Part shown: positions 1-9,029 of the stretch, one piece after another
Layout of the letters: every line of letters starts with the position of its first letter
Numbering within the stretch: position 1 is the first letter of the stretch
Assembly (NCBI RefSeq): GCF_003182155.1
Contig: NZ_QGTG01000012.1
Coordinates: forward strand, 124,001-188,000
Direction of reading: 5' to 3'
From: Chitinophaga sp. S165
GTDB taxonomy: Bacteria; Bacteroidota; Bacteroidia; Chitinophagales; Chitinophagaceae
Length of the DNA: 64,000 bases
Notes under the pieces: generated by a model
Databases searched by the model: none
Told to the model about the DNA's origin: nothing
The model's input: the letters and a program-made list of their open reading frames with translations, nothing else
Program-made: the position numbers and the translations under genes

Positions 1-2249
1 CTATTAATGTTGCTGATATTGAAAGCATCTATGTACTCAAAGATGCAGCTGCCACCGCCATATACGGCAGCAGAGGCGCCAATGGCGTTATCCTGGTTAA
101 TTCGCGGAATGCAAAGTTTCCAAAAACAGTTATTAATCTGGATCGCAATTACAATTATACCTCACAGGCCGTACAGGTTAAAAACAATGCATACACAATT
201 GCCAGACGTTTCTATGCACCTAAATACTATTCTCCTGAAACAACAGAAAGAAATGACTTCCGGGAAACCATCTATTGGAACCCTGTAGTTCAAACTGACA
301 AAAACGGAGACGCTACAGTTGAATTCTATAACTCAGACGCCACAACCACTTTCCGCGCTATTGCCGAAGGCATTGGCTTTAATGGAAAGATCGGCAGAAC
401 AGAAATGACCTATGCTGTAGCACCACCTATGAGTGTGGACGCCAAGATCCCGCCTTATATGACTGTTGGCGATAATGCGCTCATTCCGCTTGTTATCAGG
501 AATAGCAGCAACAAGGCCATTCCGGCAAACATCAGCACACAGTTACCCAATAACATAATAGCAGGCAGCTACCGGAATACAGTTGAAATCCCGGCTGATA
601 GCGCAATACAGGTACTTATTCCGATAAAAGCCACTGCTGCTGTAAAAGGAGATATCAGGTTTATTGTCTCCACAGCAACAAATACCGAAAAGCTGTCACT
701 GCCTATTACAGTGAATAGTAACGGCTTCCCTGTTATTACGACTATTTCGGGGAACAAGTCAACTGCTACCAGTTTTACGATCGGCAACATGATGGAAGGT
801 AGTCTTGCAACCGACCTCAAAGTGTTCAATAGTCTTGAAGGACAACTGTTAAATGATATCGAATCGATGCTGAGAGAACCTCATGGGTGTTTCGAACAAA
901 CATCCTCGAGCACTTATCCTAACATTTACATCCTAAAATATCTTCGGTCGTCCAATAAGAGCAATCCTGACATTGAGAATAAAGCACTGACCTACATCAA
1001 AACCGGCTACCAGCGGTTGATCGGATTCGAAACCAAAGAACAGGGCTTTGAATGGTTCGGCCGGACACCACCACACGAAGCCCTGACGGCCTATGGTTTA
1101 CTGGAGTTTACTGACATGCAGCAGTTCCTTGATGTCGATAAACAGATGCTTGCACGTACCAAAAAATTCCTGTTAAGTCGCCGGGATGGTAAAGGCACCT
1201 TCAACATCGTTAAGAACGGATTGGACGCCTTTGCATCTGTACCTGATAAGATTGCTAATATCTACATCGTCTATGCACTCACACAAGCCGGCATTGGCAA
1301 CGAGATACAACTGGAATATGAAACCGCAGTCAAGCAGGCATTAAACAGCAAAGATGCTTATCAGCTGGCGATGATGGCACTTGCAGCCAGCAACATGAAG
1401 AATGAAACAAACTTCTCTCAATTGATGAAAGCCTTGCAGGAAACAAAACTGAAATCAGAAACCAGTGTAACAAATTCCAGGGAAACATCACTGAGAGTAG
1501 AAACCATGGCCCTGTATACGCTGGCGCTTACAAGAGTAAAATCACCTGACCTCGGCGAAATTGCCAAAATGGTATCCCGCATACTTAGCGAAAAAACCTA
1601 CTATGGTTATGGTTCCACACAAGCTACCATACTGGCATTACAAGCGATCGTTGAATACAGGCGATTAATAGGTGAAGTCGCCGCCGCATCTAAAATGGAA
1701 ATAAAAGTAAACAACAAGGCAACCCTCGCAGGGAAAGATGTAATTACTAATATCAAAGAAGGCGACAATACCTTTTCTGTAATATACACCAATGAAAAGG
1801 AGACCATCCCTTACCAACTCGAGTTGGCGTATTATACGTTACTACCACCGGACAATCCGGAAGCAGAACTGAAACTGTCTACACAACTTTCCACCAATAA
1901 TACCAAAGTAGGTGAAACGGTGAGATTGCAGATAGAAGTGAAGAATACCAAAAACAGCCTGCAGCCAATGAGCATTGCGAAGATCGGCATACCGGCAGGT
2001 TTAACAATACAACCCTGGCAGTTAAAAGAGATCGTTGAAAAAAATCAGATAGCTTACTACGAGATCTTCGATAATTATCTGGTATTATATTGGATGGGAT
2101 TTTCGGAAGAAGAAACAAAGACTATTAACCTCGACCTCAAAGCAGAAATCGCAGGTAAGTACAGAGGAAAAGCAAGTACTACCTTTTTGTACTATACTCC
2201 TGAATACAAACATTGGAATGCTGGTACCCAGATAACAATAACAGAGTAA
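1..2249 (+). CDS. alpha-2-macroglobulin family protein with TonB plug motif (5' partial)
   Basis: The reading frame is open from base 3 to the stop at 2247-2249, so the gene starts before the window. Bases 3-105 encode a SusC/RagA-type TonB plug signature (LKDAAATAIYGSRGANGV). This runs directly into the alpha-2-macroglobulin core: an FRETIYWNP stretch near bases 260-290, then the domain leading to a thioester motif. CFEQ at bases 888-899, in the context HGCFEQTSS, matches the CxEQ thioester of A2M proteins; an alpha-helical toroid-like region and a C-terminal domain follow. Bacterial A2Ms are envelope proteins that trap attacking proteases by covalent thioester chemistry. A plug domain normally closes the barrel of a TonB-dependent transporter, but no barrel follows here, so the plug is probably a docking or accessory module (inference). 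The signal peptide and upstream MG domains lie outside the window. Confidence 0.9.
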   Translation, partial: INVADIESIYVLKDAAATAIYGSRGANGVILVNSRNAKFPKTVINLDRNYNYTSQAVQVKNNAYTIARRFYAPKYYSPETTERNDFRETIYWNPVVQTDKNGDATVEFYNSDATTTFRAIAEGIGFNGKIGRTEMTYAVAPPMSVDAKIPPYMTVGDNALIPLVIRNSSNKAIPANISTQLPNNIIAGSYRNTVEIPADSAIQVLIPIKATAAVKGDIRFIVSTATNTEKLSLPITVNSNGFPVITTISGNKSTATSFTIGNMMEGSLATDLKVFNSLEGQLLNDIESMLREPHGCFEQTSSSTYPNIYILKYLRSSNKSNPDIENKALTYIKTGYQRLIGFETKEQGFEWFGRTPPHEALTAYGLLEFTDMQQFLDVDKQMLARTKKFLLSRRDGKGTFNIVKNGLDAFASVPDKIANIYIVYALTQAGIGNEIQLEYETAVKQALNSKDAYQLAMMALAASNMKNETNFSQLMKALQETKLKSETSVTNSRETSLRVETMALYTLALTRVKSPDLGEIAKMVSRILSEKTYYGYGSTQATILALQAIVEYRRLIGEVAAASKMEIKVNNKATLAGKDVITNIKEGDNTFSVIYTNEKETIPYQLELAYYTLLPPDNPEAELKLSTQLSTNNTKVGETVRLQIEVKNTKNSLQPMSIAKIGIPAGLTIQPWQLKEIVEKNQIAYYEIFDNYLVLYWMGFSEEETKTINLDLKAEIAGKYRGKASTTFLYYTPEYKHWNAGTQITITE

Positions 2250-2272
2250 TCTGTCTTGCATTGATCGCAAAG

Positions 2273-2305
2273 AAGGCTGTTCTGCTCCGGCGGACAGCCT
2301 TTTTT
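2273..2305 (+). terminator. intrinsic terminator after the A2M gene
   Basis: AAGGCTGT (2273-2280) pairs perfectly with ACAGCCTT (2294-2301) over a 13-nt loop. A run of T follows. It lies 24 bases after the A2M stop codon. Confidence 0.85.
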
Positions 2306-2589
2306 CATACGTACTTCGGTGATATATAACGCTGACAATCGGTTGTCATATTCACAGATATCTGATTTGAAGATAGGGGCAGTCAAGGAAACTAACGGCT
2401 ATCAAAATTTGCCTCCCTCACTATATATATATTTAAGATCACATAAGTCATTAGCTAGCGTACAGAGCCATGTATAAATTTTTTGTTATGCACAAGATTG
2501 TATCATGTAATAAACCAGATAAACGGTTTTAGTAATCCTTTAACTAATATTATTTTATTGCAAACCAATATAATCCTGTTCCGTATTGC
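2306..2589. other. intergenic stretch without a recognisable gene
   Basis: AT-rich sequence between the A2M terminator and the first recognisable codons of the nuclease pseudogene. I see no open frame or repeat of note. The lost 5' end of the pseudogene may have decayed beyond recognition here. Confidence 0.5.
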
Positions 2590-3035
2590 GGGGCCTATCC
2601 ATACAAGGTAGGCGCCAGCAGCTACTCAGGCAGTGGATCGCGGGCACAATTGTCCTTCTGCAGACAGGACCTCCACTACCGCCAATTCATCAACTTTCCT
2701 GATGACCAATATGATCCCACAGGCGCCACAGAATAATCAACAGACATGGGAATAACCTTGAAATGTACATCCGCACGCTTTTAACAAGCGGTAATAAAGT
2801 ATATGTAATAATGGGGAATTATGGTACCGGAGGCACGGGAAGTAATGGAGGGACTACAACCACTATTGATAATGGTCATGTAACAGTACCGGTATGTGTA
2901 TGGAAAGTAATGTTGTTATCTCTAATGGCAATAATGATCTCAGCAGTATTACCACATCCACACGGGTATGATCTGTTATCCAATGTTTCTGTAACTGTAT
3001 AACAGGTTGTAGAAGCACAGGTAGATATTCTGTAA
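2590..3035 (+). pseudogene. DNA/RNA non-specific endonuclease (NUC1/EndA-like) pseudogene
   Basis: Pieces of one nuclease can be read in successive frames. YPYKVGASSYSGSG is followed after a frameshift by the catalytic motif DRGHNCPSADRTS (DRGH at 2636-2647), then FLMTNMIPQAP and NNQQTWE. A second shift near 2750 leads to NLEMYIRTLL, GNYGTGGTGSNGG and NGHVTVP. A third shift near 2910 gives NGNNDLSSITTSTRV. An internal deletion then joins GYDLLSNVSVTV, a stop codon, and QVVEAQVDIL. These blocks are in the order expected for secreted bacterial DNA/RNA non-specific endonucleases. The gene also lacks its signal peptide and N-terminal third. With three frameshifts, a deletion and a stop it cannot encode an active enzyme. 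Confidence 0.85.
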
Positions 3036-3055
3036 CAGAAATTAAGAATTACGGT

Positions 3056-3108
3056 TAGCATCATGATTTGATACGAGGATCACCCATAGTATTCAAATCA
3101 TGATGCTA
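3056..3108. terminator. 16-bp inverted repeat between pseudogene and beta-helix gene
   Basis: AGCATCATGATTTGA (3057-3071) is repeated exactly in inverted form at 3093-3107, with one further pair outside and a 21-nt loop. It lies 20 bases beyond the stop of the minus-strand lipoprotein gene, as a terminator would. There is no clear T-run on either side, so termination is an inference. Confidence 0.45.
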
Positions 3109-3127
3109 TTTCGTAATTATTGGCCTA

Positions 3128-4528
3128 CTAGAGTTTTTTCACAAACCCGGCAGTGTAACCGCCAGTAAGCGTCTTGTTTGTGATCTGGTACAAGCTGCTG
3201 GCAGAAGTACCGGCTTTAGCCACTGTAGGGAACTTGAAGTTCGCCAGTGAGCCTGTTCCTTCAGTTACAACTGCACCATTCTCAAGATAGATGTAGTATT
3301 TAGTGTAGATCGTACCAACGCCTTTTACCGGAGCGATGAACACATTGCCATTCACAATGTTCTTACCGGTCTGGCCGCTGTAACCGTTGATACGGAGGTT
3401 ATTACCTTTGGTGTTAGCAACAGTATTGTTCAAAAACTGTACGCTAGCTCCGGCAGCACCTCTCATGCTTACGCCGTCACCTTCATTATCAGCGAACAGG
3501 TTGTTCTTGATAATGTGAGCCGTACCTGAACCATAGAACTGGCACAGTTCACCCCAACCGTTACGAACGATATTGTCGTGCGTATTGGTACCGGTTGTAC
3601 GTCCGCCGATCAGGATACCACCATTGTGAGCCGAGTTGTGCTGTGTAGCCCAATTCGTCACGGTGTTACCATAGATTTCAACGTTGTCCATCGCAGATGT
3701 CTGAATACCATCCAGACCACTGTTAGATACAGTGTTGCTGTAGATTTTCACACCATTCCATTTGATTGGCTGTACGTATGTGTGACCTGCAGTCATACCT
3801 GCTGTAGTACCATAGTAAGGCACCCACGCCGTAAGGTCCCAATAGGTTGCAGTGTGACCGAGATACATCGCCTCGTTCCTGGTATTGTTGATGGAAATAC
3901 CGTGGATGGACAAGTTGTACATAGTTGAGTTAGGATACGCAGTAGATGCATCGCCTTTAACTGGTTCTGTCTTCGCTACGATACCTGTACCACCATTGTT
4001 GATGCTCAGATTGTAGATCTCGAAGTTGTCAGTATGGTTGCCCAGGTGAATGTTGAAGTAGGCTTCTCTCGCAGCGCTGGTAGAACCATTCACTACGAAA
4101 TAAGCTTTACCATTCGGGCTACCTAGTTTAATGTAGTGGCAATTTGAAAAGTCAAGTGCGCATGGATAACCACCACCACTCCATGAAGGATCTCCAAAAT
4201 AGGAAATTACGCCTGCTGGATTACGGAAAGTGATCGGAGCTGCTGCCGTTCCACTCATGTTAGAAATAAAAACCGCTTTAAATGTCCCTTTCAGGTTTAT
4301 AATGTCACCCGGCTTGTAAGTACCATTCTTATTGTCTATGATCAATCTTCCGTTCGCATCCGGTACCAACGTAAAAGTCCTTCCAGTTGTAGCGGTAACA
4401 CTCGTTGCTGAATTTTCGATCGTCTTATCAATGCTTTCGTCTGCTTCTTTTTTACATCCTGCAACAAACGATAATAGTGCTGCTGCGGCAATAAGCGTAT
4501 GCCTGCGGTAGTTGTGTGTAATTTTCAT
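3128..4528 (-). CDS. right-handed beta-helix lipoprotein
   Basis: The 466-residue product starts with a lipoprotein signal peptide: a basic N-terminus, a hydrophobic core and the lipobox FVAGC, so it should be anchored to the outer or inner membrane. The body is rich in short repeated N/G/T turns (for example NNTRNEAMYLGHT, DNVEIYGNTVTNW, HDNIVRNGWGE), typical of parallel beta-helix repeats of the pectate-lyase or PbH1 kind. Such folds often bind or cleave polysaccharides. I see no diagnostic catalytic set, so activity is left open. The gene stands alone. Its 5' leader contains a hairpin (4557-4592). Start at 4528 is the one that gives a complete lipoprotein signal. Confidence 0.75.
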   Translation of the reverse strand: MKITHNYRRHTLIAAAALLSFVAGCKKEADESIDKTIENSATSVTATTGRTFTLVPDANGRLIIDNKNGTYKPGDIINLKGTFKAVFISNMSGTAAAPITFRNPAGVISYFGDPSWSGGGYPCALDFSNCHYIKLGSPNGKAYFVVNGSTSAAREAYFNIHLGNHTDNFEIYNLSINNGGTGIVAKTEPVKGDASTAYPNSTMYNLSIHGISINNTRNEAMYLGHTATYWDLTAWVPYYGTTAGMTAGHTYVQPIKWNGVKIYSNTVSNSGLDGIQTSAMDNVEIYGNTVTNWATQHNSAHNGGILIGGRTTGTNTHDNIVRNGWGELCQFYGSGTAHIIKNNLFADNEGDGVSMRGAAGASVQFLNNTVANTKGNNLRINGYSGQTGKNIVNGNVFIAPVKGVGTIYTKYYIYLENGAVVTEGTGSLANFKFPTVAKAGTSASSLYQITNKTLTGGYTAGFVKKL

Positions 4529-4556
4529 GGTTTTTCTATAATGTTATGGTCATGCA

Positions 4557-4592
4557 AGCCGCCATCTTGCGTTTTTCCCCCTGCAAGCGGCT
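4557..4592 (-). promoter_or_regulatory. hairpin in the 5' leader of the beta-helix lipoprotein gene
   Basis: AGCCG (4557-4561) and CTTGC (4566-4570) pair with CGGCT (4588-4592) and GCAAG (4583-4587), giving a ten-pair stem with one bulge. It sits 29-64 bases before the start codon, so it could modulate translation or mRNA stability. No known riboswitch class is recognised. Confidence 0.35.
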
Positions 4593-5374
4593 CTAGTGAT
4601 ATGGTTTAAATATTAAAAATACCTCTAATGTTGTTTTACTCTAGATTTTCTCAAAAATTTGGCAAATTTTCTCTGCAATGCATTTAACTTATAACAATAC
4701 CCCCTTTTTTTTTAGATGTTTTCAAAAAATAAGCAAAAGTACTTTCTCCAAAACGGGAGCGAAGTTAAAATATTATGCCCGGAATAAAACTTTTTTTTCG
4801 CCCCAAAAGCCAGACTATCAATAACTAATATACAAAATAAATATACATAAATTTATATAATGTGTTAATTTATTCTAAACTGATTTTGACTTGGAAAAAT
4901 TAGACCGCTTATTCTGTAACGGAGAAGAATATATTTAAAATCAGCCATTTTCTAACGGCAAAGTCTGTATTTATTTACACTCACTTCTAACGACAAGGGA
5001 TATACAAAAGAAATATATAATACATAACTGAATTCTAATAATTGCTGGTCTTTATACGAAAGATCCAGCCTTATAGACCAGAACAACGTAGACTATACAC
5101 GTGAAATATGAGCGTCCCGGAAACCACCTTTTTGTTATCACTATTTATATTCCGATGAGCAATAGTTTATCCTCTTTTGAAGTAAATAATTTAAACAAAA
5201 CGTAATAAAATTGCATAATCCCTAATGAGCCATTCGGGAAAGATCTATCAAACTAATCTTCTCAACGAACCATAACGAACTGATAATTAACAAACAACAC
5301 ATCTGGAACCGTTTTTGCAAGCACTACCGTATAATCATTTTTGAAAAGCCTTTTATTCAGCAAAACATCTTTAT
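4593..5374. other. AT-rich intergenic region
   Basis: About 780 bases of AT-rich DNA between two divergently oriented genes. It must hold promoters for both sides. I see no TAnnTTTG box in convincing position, no RNA gene and no long open frame. Confidence 0.5.
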
Positions 5375-5797
5375 ATGAGGACGAAAGCGCAATATGTCGT
5401 TGCAGTTTGGCTGGCAAATTTTAACCACGAGAAAGAACTGCATCATTACCTGGAAGTAACATACGATGAAGATGGCAGCCGCCAGTCAGGATTTGGCGAT
5501 GCTGTCGGCTTGAAACACTTTGACAGTGACTTCCTCGAACATACATCTTTCACCGATACAATGAAGGCTGAAGAGATCATCAGTGGCGTGTCCTTCAGTG
5601 AATACTTCAAACAGGACCTCACACCGCTTCTCAATCATGCATCACTATCAGCGCACAATACGATCATATTCCTGTATGGCAAACAGGATGTATATGGCAC
5701 CATCAACGAGCATATATTCTCGCTGGTTGAAATGCCCAGGAAACCGCTGCCATTCAGTTTTATTGGTACTATAAAATTTGAGATCGAAAACCAGTGA
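5375..5797 (+). CDS. Imm22-like immunity protein
   Basis: The 140-residue soluble protein has the layout I associate with the Imm22 (DUF4284) family of polymorphic-toxin immunity proteins. It opens with a VAVWLANFNHEKELHHYL strand-helix, then an acidic YDEDGS turn, a GLKHFDSDFLE segment and a hydrophobic strand NTIIFLYG. Family members bind and neutralise a cognate toxin in the cytoplasm. No toxin is adjacent; the nearest candidate is the dead nuclease pseudogene 2.3 kb upstream, and a link between them is only a guess. It has no signal peptide, as expected. It is a single-gene unit closed by the shared terminator at 5820-5860. Assignment is by remembered motif pattern, not by search. Confidence 0.65.
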   Translation: MRTKAQYVVAVWLANFNHEKELHHYLEVTYDEDGSRQSGFGDAVGLKHFDSDFLEHTSFTDTMKAEEIISGVSFSEYFKQDLTPLLNHASLSAHNTIIFLYGKQDVYGTINEHIFSLVEMPRKPLPFSFIGTIKFEIENQ

Positions 5798-5819
5798 CCT
5801 GGTTCTAAAAGAGGGTACT

Positions 5820-5860
5820 AATAAACGAAGGTCTCACTATATGCGAGACCTTCGTTTATT
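5820..5860. terminator. bidirectional terminator between the Imm22-like gene and cydB
   Basis: A perfect 16-bp stem (5820-5835 with 5845-5860) with a 9-nt loop. It lies between two convergent stop codons (5797 and 5866), with A/T-rich flanks on both sides. It can serve both strands. Confidence 0.9.
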
Positions 5861-5865
5861 TAAGA

Positions 5866-6882
5866 CTAATGCCATTGTCCTTTATTCTTCTGAAAACTGT
5901 AGATCAGGTAAAATAAGGCCGGTAGGATAAAGACGCTGCCCAGCAACAACGCCATTCCTAATGAGTAGATCGTTTTCTCCTGTCCTGCGTGTTCCATTAA
6001 CGAAAGATACTTCCCTCCTTTCAGGATCACAATATTTGGATAATGCCTTAAGGTAATGGCCAGGAGTATCATAGTTACCTGAAATCCCGCCAGCACACGG
6101 ATAATATATACTTTGCCTTTCTTCAACAACAGGTACCACAGCAGTGCCAGCGAAAGCAACGCTGCGACCAGCGCAATCACGCCTATTGCACTATCAAACA
6201 GCCATTCGTTAAGAGGGATCCCTTCACTATGCGCTACCCAGAATACCAATGCACCTAATATTCCCGCCGCTACGTTCATCTGTTTGGCCTTCCTGATAAA
6301 ACGGATACGACTGGCATCATCTTTTGTTTCCCCGATAATAAAGATGGCCGCCAGGTAACCGCAAATGGCTACCGTAAAAAAGCCGACCGTTACAGAAAAC
6401 CAGTTCAGCCAACTAAAGATATAAGCAGCGCCAAAGTCTGCTGCACTGGTATCTATTTTACCCGATACTGCACTAGCGGCGATCACTCCCAGGAAAAATG
6501 GCGTTACAAAACTTGAATACACAAAGATCTTATTGTAGACCTTCTGCATATTATCCACTACTGCATCATAATTCCTGAATGTAAAAGCAGTGCCTCTGGC
6601 AATAATACCGAACAACATAATCACCAGCGGAATATGCAGATGCGTAGACACTGTTGTATAGATCTCCGGGAAACCAACAAATAATACAACAATGGCAATG
6701 ATCAGCCACATATGATTTGCCTCCCAAACCGGGCCTATCGCCTGGTACATGGTCGTACGCGTATATTGTTTATTCTTACTTGATGTGAATAATTCAATGA
6801 TCCCCGCTCCAAAGTCTGCTCCTCCCAATAATATATATAACAAAATGGCTGCCCATAAAAAAGCGATCACTACGTAAATCAT
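5866..6882 (-). CDS. cydB: cytochrome bd quinol oxidase subunit II
   Basis: The 338-residue polytopic protein matches CydB throughout. It has an N-terminal helix with LLGGADFGAG, then GPVWEANHMWLI, a FRNYD segment and about nine transmembrane helices. CydB pairs with CydA in the inner membrane to reduce O2 to water with electrons from quinol. Cytochrome bd has high oxygen affinity and is used under low oxygen or stress. The gene follows cydA by 11 bases and is surely cotranscribed with it. No cydX-like small subunit gene is evident. Confidence 0.95.
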   Translation of the reverse strand: MIYVVIAFLWAAILLYILLGGADFGAGIIELFTSSKNKQYTRTTMYQAIGPVWEANHMWLIIAIVVLFVGFPEIYTTVSTHLHIPLVIMLFGIIARGTAFTFRNYDAVVDNMQKVYNKIFVYSSFVTPFFLGVIAASAVSGKIDTSAADFGAAYIFSWLNWFSVTVGFFTVAICGYLAAIFIIGETKDDASRIRFIRKAKQMNVAAGILGALVFWVAHSEGIPLNEWLFDSAIGVIALVAALLSLALLWYLLLKKGKVYIIRVLAGFQVTMILLAITLRHYPNIVILKGGKYLSLMEHAGQEKTIYSLGMALLLGSVFILPALFYLIYSFQKNKGQWH

Positions 6883-6893
6883 GATACTGAAAT

Positions 6894-8213
6894 TTAAGCT
6901 GTCGGTGAAACATCATACAATTTATCCACCATTTTGATCTGCCGGTACAGCAGGAACGTTACTATCAGCGACAAGGATATATATACTGCAGTGAAAATGT
7001 AGAAAGAATAAACGATCCCCGGCATTGGCGTAACGGCATCTGCTGTGCGCATAATACCATTAATGATCCACGGTTGACGTCCTACCTCTGTTACTGTCCA
7101 TCCTGCCTCTACTGCAATGAATCCCATTGGCGTAGCCAGTACAAATAAGCGTAACAGCCATTTATGCTGTAGCCAGCTTTTCTTCTTCCAGATTGCTACA
7201 AAATAACACAGGGATATTAGCAACATCAATACTCCCAGCCCCACCATTATCTGGAATGCGAAGTGTGTGATCGCAACCGGAGGCTGGTCCTGCTCCGGAA
7301 TTTTATCCAGTCCGGTTACCGGTGTCTGGAAGTCGCTGTGCACCATAAAGCTCAACATCCCCGGTAATTTAAGCGCATATTTTACTTCCTTCGCTTTACT
7401 GTCCGGTATACCTCCTACTATCAGCGGTGCAGCCGCCTCCGTATGAAAATGCGCCTCCATAGCCGCCAGCTTAGCCGGTTGCCTTTTTGCCACATCCTTC
7501 GCAGAGATATCTCCGCTCAATGGCTGAAGCAATGCCGCCACACAGGCAAAAACAGCTGCTATCCTGAAAGACTGCATATGAAAACGTACGTTCTTTTTCT
7601 TAAGGATCATTAACGCATGAATGCCCGCCACTGCAAATCCCGTGGCCACAAAGGCTGCAATACACATATGCAATGCCTGAGAGAACCATGCATCATTAAA
7701 CATTGCCTGTATAGGATCTATATTCAGATACTGCCCATTCACATAATCAAATCCCGCCGGACTGTTCATCCAGGCGTTGGCAGCTACTACCAGTATTCCC
7801 GACACCAATCCGCTTACTCCTACTACCACACCGGTGAACCAGTGGAACCACTTATTAAATCTTCCCCATCCATACAAAAAGAATCCTAACGCAATCGCCT
7901 CTATGAAAAACGCTGTTCCTTCCAGTGAAAACGGCATGCCGAATATCGGGCCTGCATGTTTCATAAACTCCGGCCATAACAATCCCAGTTCAAAAGAGAG
8001 TACAGTGCCAGATACTGCCCCTGTGGCGAAAAAAATAGCCACCCCTTTGCTCCATGCTTTCGTAATGTTCCTGTATACAACGTCGTTGGTCCTGAGCCAG
8101 TAAAAGTGCGCAACCGCCATAAAAAAAGGCATTACCATACCGATACAGGAGAACACAATATGGAAACCTAATGACAGCGCCATCTGAGACCTGGCAGCTA
8201 TAAAATCATCCAT
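6894..8213 (-). CDS. cydA: cytochrome bd quinol oxidase subunit I
   Basis: The product carries the haem- and quinol-binding landmarks of CydA: the N-terminal ARSQMALSLGFHIVFS helix with a haem-ligand histidine, the SFELGLLWPEF helix, and the GRQPWI signature after the quinol loop. The quinol loop looks short, as in CIO-type oxidases. I place the start at 8213 (MDDFIAARSQM) rather than at the in-frame ATG at 8252. This matches the family N-terminus and avoids a 13-residue hydrophilic extension, and a possible -7 box lies between the two ATGs. It forms an operon with cydB downstream. Confidence 0.95.
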   Translation of the reverse strand: MDDFIAARSQMALSLGFHIVFSCIGMVMPFFMAVAHFYWLRTNDVVYRNITKAWSKGVAIFFATGAVSGTVLSFELGLLWPEFMKHAGPIFGMPFSLEGTAFFIEAIALGFFLYGWGRFNKWFHWFTGVVVGVSGLVSGILVVAANAWMNSPAGFDYVNGQYLNIDPIQAMFNDAWFSQALHMCIAAFVATGFAVAGIHALMILKKKNVRFHMQSFRIAAVFACVAALLQPLSGDISAKDVAKRQPAKLAAMEAHFHTEAAAPLIVGGIPDSKAKEVKYALKLPGMLSFMVHSDFQTPVTGLDKIPEQDQPPVAITHFAFQIMVGLGVLMLLISLCYFVAIWKKKSWLQHKWLLRLFVLATPMGFIAVEAGWTVTEVGRQPWIINGIMRTADAVTPMPGIVYSFYIFTAVYISLSLIVTFLLYRQIKMVDKLYDVSPTA

Positions 8214-8234
8214 TGGCAATTTCAATTTACATGT

Positions 8235-8271
8235 CAAAACTACTAAATACACAACAGGCGACTATGACAAA
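8235..8271 (-). promoter_or_regulatory. possible cydAB promoter
   Basis: Read on the minus strand, TAGTTTTG (8242-8235) fits the Bacteroidota -7 box TAnnTTTG. A TTTG lies 25 bases upstream (8271-8268), somewhat farther than the usual 17-23. Transcription would start just before the proposed cydA ATG at 8213. Confidence 0.35.
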
Positions 8272-8293
8272 TATCATTTCAGTACAAACAGAT

Positions 8294-8325
8294 ATAAAAA
8301 AAGCGCTAAGTTGTATTAGCGCTTT
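8294..8325 (-). terminator. terminator of the methyltransferase-like gene
   Basis: AAAGCGCTAA (8300-8309) and TTAGCGCTTT (8316-8325) form a perfect 10-bp stem with a 6-nt loop. On the minus strand a run of T follows. It starts 5 bases after the stop codon at 8330. Confidence 0.9.
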
Positions 8326-8329
8326 CATA

Positions 8330-8860
8330 TTAATAATCGTTAAACTCCAATTTCATTACCTTTTCCTCTTCCCTTATCCGGTTCACCAACGGGATCAGAT
8401 AAATAGCCATCCCTATCAACAACGTACCCCATGCATGAAAGAATATCGCAAAACCGACCAGTTCCGGTATCACACTTAAATAATAGTTAGGATGTCTTAC
8501 GATCCTGAACAATGCTGATTTGTTAATTGTATGATAACCGGGAGGAGCGAGGATCAGTTTCAATGTCCAGATATGCCTTATAGAATAGATTACATAGTAT
8601 AATACCGCTACAGATGCCACAAAGATAGCCAATCCCGCATAACTTATATTGTCATAAAAGAATGCTCCTTTTAGTGCCCCCTCGGTGATACAGGAAAGAT
8701 AGAACAATATGTGGGCTACTATCAGGAACATCGAATTCCGCTTGCCATATTCCACAGCTCCCATTTTTTTGAGCTTGCGTTCATTGATCCCGGAAATAAC
8801 CATGCTGACAAGACGTAGAAGAACGGTTAAGAAAAATACGGTTAGAATAATGGTATTCAT
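8330..8860 (-). CDS. isoprenylcysteine methyltransferase-like (ICMT/PEMT family) membrane protein
   Basis: The 176-residue protein has about five transmembrane helices. Its C-terminal block reads FRIVRHPNYYLSVIPELVG, followed near the end by IREEEKVM. The RHPNYY and E-E pattern is typical of the SAM-binding part of the ICMT/PEMT fold, small integral membrane methyltransferases. Bacterial members rarely have a known substrate, so none is proposed here. It is transcribed in the same direction as cydAB but is separated from them by its own terminator, so it is an independent unit. Confidence 0.7.
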   Translation of the reverse strand: MNTIILTVFFLTVLLRLVSMVISGINERKLKKMGAVEYGKRNSMFLIVAHILFYLSCITEGALKGAFFYDNISYAGLAIFVASVAVLYYVIYSIRHIWTLKLILAPPGYHTINKSALFRIVRHPNYYLSVIPELVGFAIFFHAWGTLLIGMAIYLIPLVNRIREEEKVMKLEFNDY

Positions 8861-9029
8861 GAGTAATTATTAAACATTTATATCACAAAATAACGTAATT
8901 CTTTTCATGCACTGACATGTATCTGTCCGGACCAATATTTGCACTATCAGACCAGCAATTAAATCGTTTACACGAGCAGCACCATAAAAGACCATCCTCC
9001 TTATTAAAGGCATTCAAAACACAATAACC

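Noticed and set aside
1..105. Reading the window start as a TonB-dependent receptor (SusC) gene
   Set aside because: The plug motif continues in the same frame into A2M sequence with a thioester; no outer membrane beta-barrel follows.
8214..8252. Upstream ATG of cydA at 8252
   Set aside because: It adds a hydrophilic stretch not found in CydA proteins, and a possible promoter -7 box lies between it and the ATG at 8213.
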